From an uncultured Gelidibacter sp. (GTDB taxonomy: Bacteria > Bacteroidota > Bacteroidia > Flavobacteriales > Flavobacteriaceae): a stretch of DNA of 64,000 bases. A program made the translations under genes and the position numbers. A model generated the notes under the pieces. It was not told the origin of the DNA, did no database searches, and saw nothing but the letters and a program-made list of their open reading frames with translations. Below, in pieces: positions 62,201 to 64,000 of the stretch. The stretch covers positions 744,001-808,000 of the forward strand of contig NZ_CANMTE010000001.1 in assembly GCF_947500795.1 (NCBI RefSeq), in the 5' to 3' direction. The first letter of the stretch is position 1. Every line of letters begins with the position of its first letter.

Positions 62201-64000
62201 CTTGGACAGCGACTGACGCTAATGGAAATGCTTCAACAGCATCCCAAACAATAACTGTTCAGGATAATACAGCTCCAGTATTTGCTGCATTGCCTGCACC
62301 ATCAACTATCGAATGTGGTGAAACGCCAAACTTCGCTCAAGCAAGCGCAACTGATGCTTGTGGATCTGAAGTAACATTAACTTTTGAAGATGTGACTACT
62401 GATGGTGAATGTGCTGGTGCTTATACTATCACTAGAACTTGGACAGCAACTGATGCTTGTGGTAATGCTTCAACGGCATCACAAACTATCAATGTTCAGG
62501 ATATCACGGCACCTGTTTTTGCAGCATTACCTGCTCCATCAACTATTGAATGTTCAGAAACTCCAAACTTTGCGCAAGCCAGTGTAACTGATGCTTGTGG
62601 ATCTGACGTGACATTGACTTTTGAAGATGTAACGACTGATGGCGAATGTGGTGGTGCTTACGCAATCACTAGAACCTGGACAGCAACTGATACATGTGGA
62701 AATACCTCTACGGCATCACAAACAATAAATGTTCAAGATAATACAGCTCCAGTAATAAACACAATAGCAACTGATCTTGTAGTTGAATGTGATGGAAATG
62801 GCAACAGTGGTGCTTTTGATGCTTGGTTGAATTCAAACGGTGGTGCTACTGCAACAGATGCGTGCTCAACTAACTTAACATGGTCAAACAACTATGACGG
62901 CTCAACTTCTGATTGTTCTAAACCAGTTGTTGTTACTTTTACGGTAATTGATGAATGTGGAAACGCTTGTTCAACTACAGCAACCTATACCATTCAAGAT
63001 TCTCATCCTCCTGTCATTACTGCTGCAGCTGATGTAACGGTTGAATCTGATGGAAAAGGAAATAAAAGTGACTTACAAACGTGGTTAGAGAATAACGGTG
63101 GTGCTACTGCAACAGATGACTGTTCTGCTATCTCATGGTCTAATAACTTTACAAGCTTATCTGACTTATGTGGGGCAACAGGTGCTGCTACTGTAACTTT
63201 TACGGCAACTGACGCTTGTGGAAACTCAGACAGTACAACGGCTACATTTACAATTGTAGATACTACAGCACCAATTATATCACCATTACCAGATGTAACA
63301 ACAATTGAGTGTACAGAAACACCAAACTTTGCTCCGGTAACGGCTATTGATTCTTGTGGATCTCCAGTAACATTATCTTTCCAAGATGTTACGACTCCAG
63401 GAGAATGCGATAATACATATTCTATAACAAGAACATGGACTGCAACTGATTTTTGTGGGAATGCTACAACGGCATCGCAAACAATCAACGTTGAAGATAC
63501 AACAGCTCCTGTTTTTGCAGCATTGCCTGCGGAATCGACTATTGAGTGTTCAGAAACTCCAAACTTTGCTCAAGCAAACGCTACTGATGCTTGTGGATCT
63601 GAAGTGACATTGACTTACGAAGATGTTACAACGGATGGCGAATGTGCAGGTGCTTACTCAATCACGAGAACTTGGACAGCAACTGATTCATGTGGAAATG
63701 CTTCAACAGCATTACAAACAATCAACGTTCAAGATACTACAGCTCCTGTTTTTGCAGCATTACCTGCAGAATCAACTATTGAATGTGGTGAAACACCAAA
63801 CTTCGCTCAGGCAAGTGTAACGGATGCTTGTGGAACTGAAGTAACATTAACTTTTGAAGATATTACAACTGACGGCGAATGTGCTGGTGCTTACGCTATC
63901 ACTAGAACATGGACTGCTACTGATTCATGTGGAAATGCTTCAACAGCATCACAAACAATCAACGTTCAAGATACTACAGCTCCTGTTTTTGCGGCCTTAC
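59248..64000 (+). CDS. Giant secreted repeat protein (PKD, SprB-type and HYR-like repeats), partial
   Basis: The open frame starts at ATG 59248 and runs past the right edge, so at least 1584 residues are coded. A signal peptide ends SFVFSQ. An unassigned Cys-rich N-terminal region of about 190 residues follows, then a PKD domain (about 191-270), a SprB-type repeat (about 275-350), and one diverged HYR-like unit. From 60613 there are nine exact 237-base units (79 residues), two 261-base units (87 residues) from 62746, then 237-base units from 63268 to the edge. Each unit has APVFAALP, ECxxTPNF, LTFEDV and TRTWTATD. The design suggests a type IX secretion-dependent surface adhesin, but the C-terminal sorting signal lies outside the window. 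Confidence 0.85.
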   Translation, partial: MKTITHEIIIKRCLFLMVFLIQSFVFSQTQTNILESSSIDSSVITVNGDEILSKDTQASCSAKDFILEKLYLGDANGAPLGNSCTPGSTVAASIYAYFDGPTNADRYSLYMDYDIYINGVYSSHVNTCLYTGQVVPIRQNLKLTDISWQCGDRVELKNFYMAWQTTPGKPCSTHPSKCYFNGEGYHVDAPLIANFSSTTTCDSYKVDFTSTTTGGDTDHPYTYKWDINNNGSVEYTTANPSHTFPGPGTYSVKLTVNDYAGKVDSQIYSITVNSLLQNLSLTTTNIACNASNTGAITASGVTGGDGNYTYSISPVPTGYIQNGAQFTNLSAGTYTVTVTDGSGCSVSATATITMTEGTTPAITAPANLSVEGCSIADIKNNETTALDFSATPISISTAQFETEGGTFVEENVDTITYQDTASGSCPIVITRTFTITNDCGLSATATQTINIADSVAPVFAALPAPSTIECGVTPNFAQASVSDACGSDLTLTFEDVTTDGECEGAYAITRTWTATDACGNTSTAFQTINVEDNTAPVFAALPAESTIECGETPNFAQASAIDACGSEVTLTFEDVTTPGSTAGVNVITRTWTATDACGNSSTASQTINVQDSTAPVFAALPAPSTIECGETPNFAQASTTDACGAEVTLTFEDVTTPGECEGSYAITRTWTATDAYGNASTASQTINVEDNTAPVFAALPAESTIECGVTPNFAQASATDACGSEVTLTFEDVTAPGSTSGVSAITRTWTATDACGNTSTASQTINVQDNTAPVFAALPTPSTIECSETPNFAQATATDACSLEVTLTFEDVTTPGECEGSYTITRTWTATDAYGNASTASQIINVEDNTAPVFAALPAPSTIECGETPNFAQASATDACGSEVTLTFEDVTTPGSTAGVNVITRTWTATDACGNASTASQTINVQDNTAPVFAALPAPSTIECGETPEFAQATATDECGSEVTLTFEDVTTPGECEGSYAITRTWTATDANGNASTASQTITVQDNTAPVFAALPAPSTIECGETPNFAQASATDACGSEVTLTFEDVTTDGECAGAYTITRTWTATDACGNASTASQTINVQDITAPVFAALPAPSTIECSETPNFAQASVTDACGSDVTLTFEDVTTDGECGGAYAITRTWTATDTCGNTSTASQTINVQDNTAPVINTIATDLVVECDGNGNSGAFDAWLNSNGGATATDACSTNLTWSNNYDGSTSDCSKPVVVTFTVIDECGNACSTTATYTIQDSHPPVITAAADVTVESDGKGNKSDLQTWLENNGGATATDDCSAISWSNNFTSLSDLCGATGAATVTFTATDACGNSDSTTATFTIVDTTAPIISPLPDVTTIECTETPNFAPVTAIDSCGSPVTLSFQDVTTPGECDNTYSITRTWTATDFCGNATTASQTINVEDTTAPVFAALPAESTIECSETPNFAQANATDACGSEVTLTYEDVTTDGECAGAYSITRTWTATDSCGNASTALQTINVQDTTAPVFAALPAESTIECGETPNFAQASVTDACGTEVTLTFEDITTDGECAGAYAITRTWTATDSCGNASTASQTINVQDTTAPVFAAL
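60613..62745 (+). repeat. Nine in-frame 237-bp tandem repeats
   Basis: Unit starts are 60613, 60850, 61087, 61324, 61561, 61798, 62035, 62272 and 62509. Each is exactly 237 bases and 79 codons long. Several neighbouring units share long identical stretches at the DNA level, which points to recent duplication or homogenisation. Confidence 0.95.
62746..63267 (+). repeat. Two 261-bp variant repeats
   Basis: The units start at 62746 and 63007 and are 87 codons each. They have a shared NGGATATD core and a longer insertion (DGNGNSGAFDAWLNS in the first, DGKGNKSDLQTWLEN in the second) compared with the 79-residue units. Confidence 0.9.
63268..64000 (+). repeat. Further 237-bp repeats continuing past the window edge
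   Basis: Units start at 63268, 63505, 63742 and 63979; the last is cut by the window edge. They have the same 79-codon layout as the first array. Confidence 0.95.

Noticed and set aside
63003-63488. Reverse-strand frame inside the repeat array
   Set aside because: It is the complement of a highly repetitive coding region, and other antisense frames there have the same cause.
60613-64000. CRISPR-like regular repeats
   Set aside because: The period is in frame, the units code for conserved domains, and no spacers exist.

Overview
The window is low-GC chromosomal DNA from a member of the Flavobacteriaceae (Bacteroidetes). The evidence is start sites without Shine-Dalgarno sequences, repeated -7 elements of the form TAnnTTTG, lipoproteins with acidic residues after the lipobox cysteine, Reg_prop/Y_Y_Y sensor kinases, a DnaX without a zinc module, and a giant repeat protein with PKD and SprB-type domains. 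It is mostly core chromosome. There is no phage, IS element, CRISPR array or plasmid backbone.

Layout. 1-2250: a lipoprotein zinc metallopeptidase, then tRNA-Arg(UCU) followed by two tandem, degenerate copies of its 3' half and terminator. 2250-8400: a 2H phosphoesterase, the acetate overflow pair pta-ackA, and a divergent acyl-CoA synthetase. 8460-16570: a four-gene reverse-strand group (NAD-dependent epimerase, NTF2-like secreted protein, another secreted protein, O-methyltransferase) divergent from a large sensor kinase and its frameshifted LuxR-type response regulator. 16680-28670: tRNA-Pro and tRNA-Ser, a 7TM-HD phosphohydrolase, a thiolase, an NlpC/P60 protein lacking its catalytic cysteine, a TPR protein, gyrA, clpC, and two copies of an intergenic palindromic repeat. 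28670-33000: hutH, a TlpA-like lipoprotein, and the NAD(P)HX repair enzyme. 33050-38150: a threonine operon with a readable leader peptide and attenuator, then thrA-thrB-thrC. 38200-43420: small metabolic genes (gcvT, glsA, pterin dehydratase, YebC) and a frameshifted small membrane protein. 43840-46930: a Kdo branch (kdsB, HAD phosphatase, KdnB-like dehydrogenase, acyltransferase). 46970-55040: a DUF4126 membrane protein, an SF1 helicase, a DUF3822-like gene with rsmD, RNase P RNA, dnaX and miaE. 55150-58760: polyphosphate metabolism (ppk1-ppx) and sixA. 59248-end: an open-ended secreted repeat protein.

Pathways. pta and ackA interconvert acetyl-CoA and acetate; the thiolase and acyl-CoA synthetase work on related acyl-CoA pools. 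thrABC covers aspartate to threonine apart from aspartate-semialdehyde dehydrogenase, and appears to be controlled by translation of a Thr/Ile-rich leader. kdsB and its neighbours activate and may modify Kdo for lipopolysaccharide. ppk1 and ppx make and degrade polyphosphate.

Most notable: an NlpC/P60 domain with Cys replaced by Ala, paired cysteine loss alternating between neighbouring 79-residue repeats, two single-base frameshifts (response regulator and small membrane protein) that are either sequencing errors or real lesions, and truncated tRNA-Arg copies whose anticodon arm has been replaced by a palindrome. No wholly new multi-gene system could be established; the best candidate for one is the two-component locus with its divergent secreted-protein cluster.
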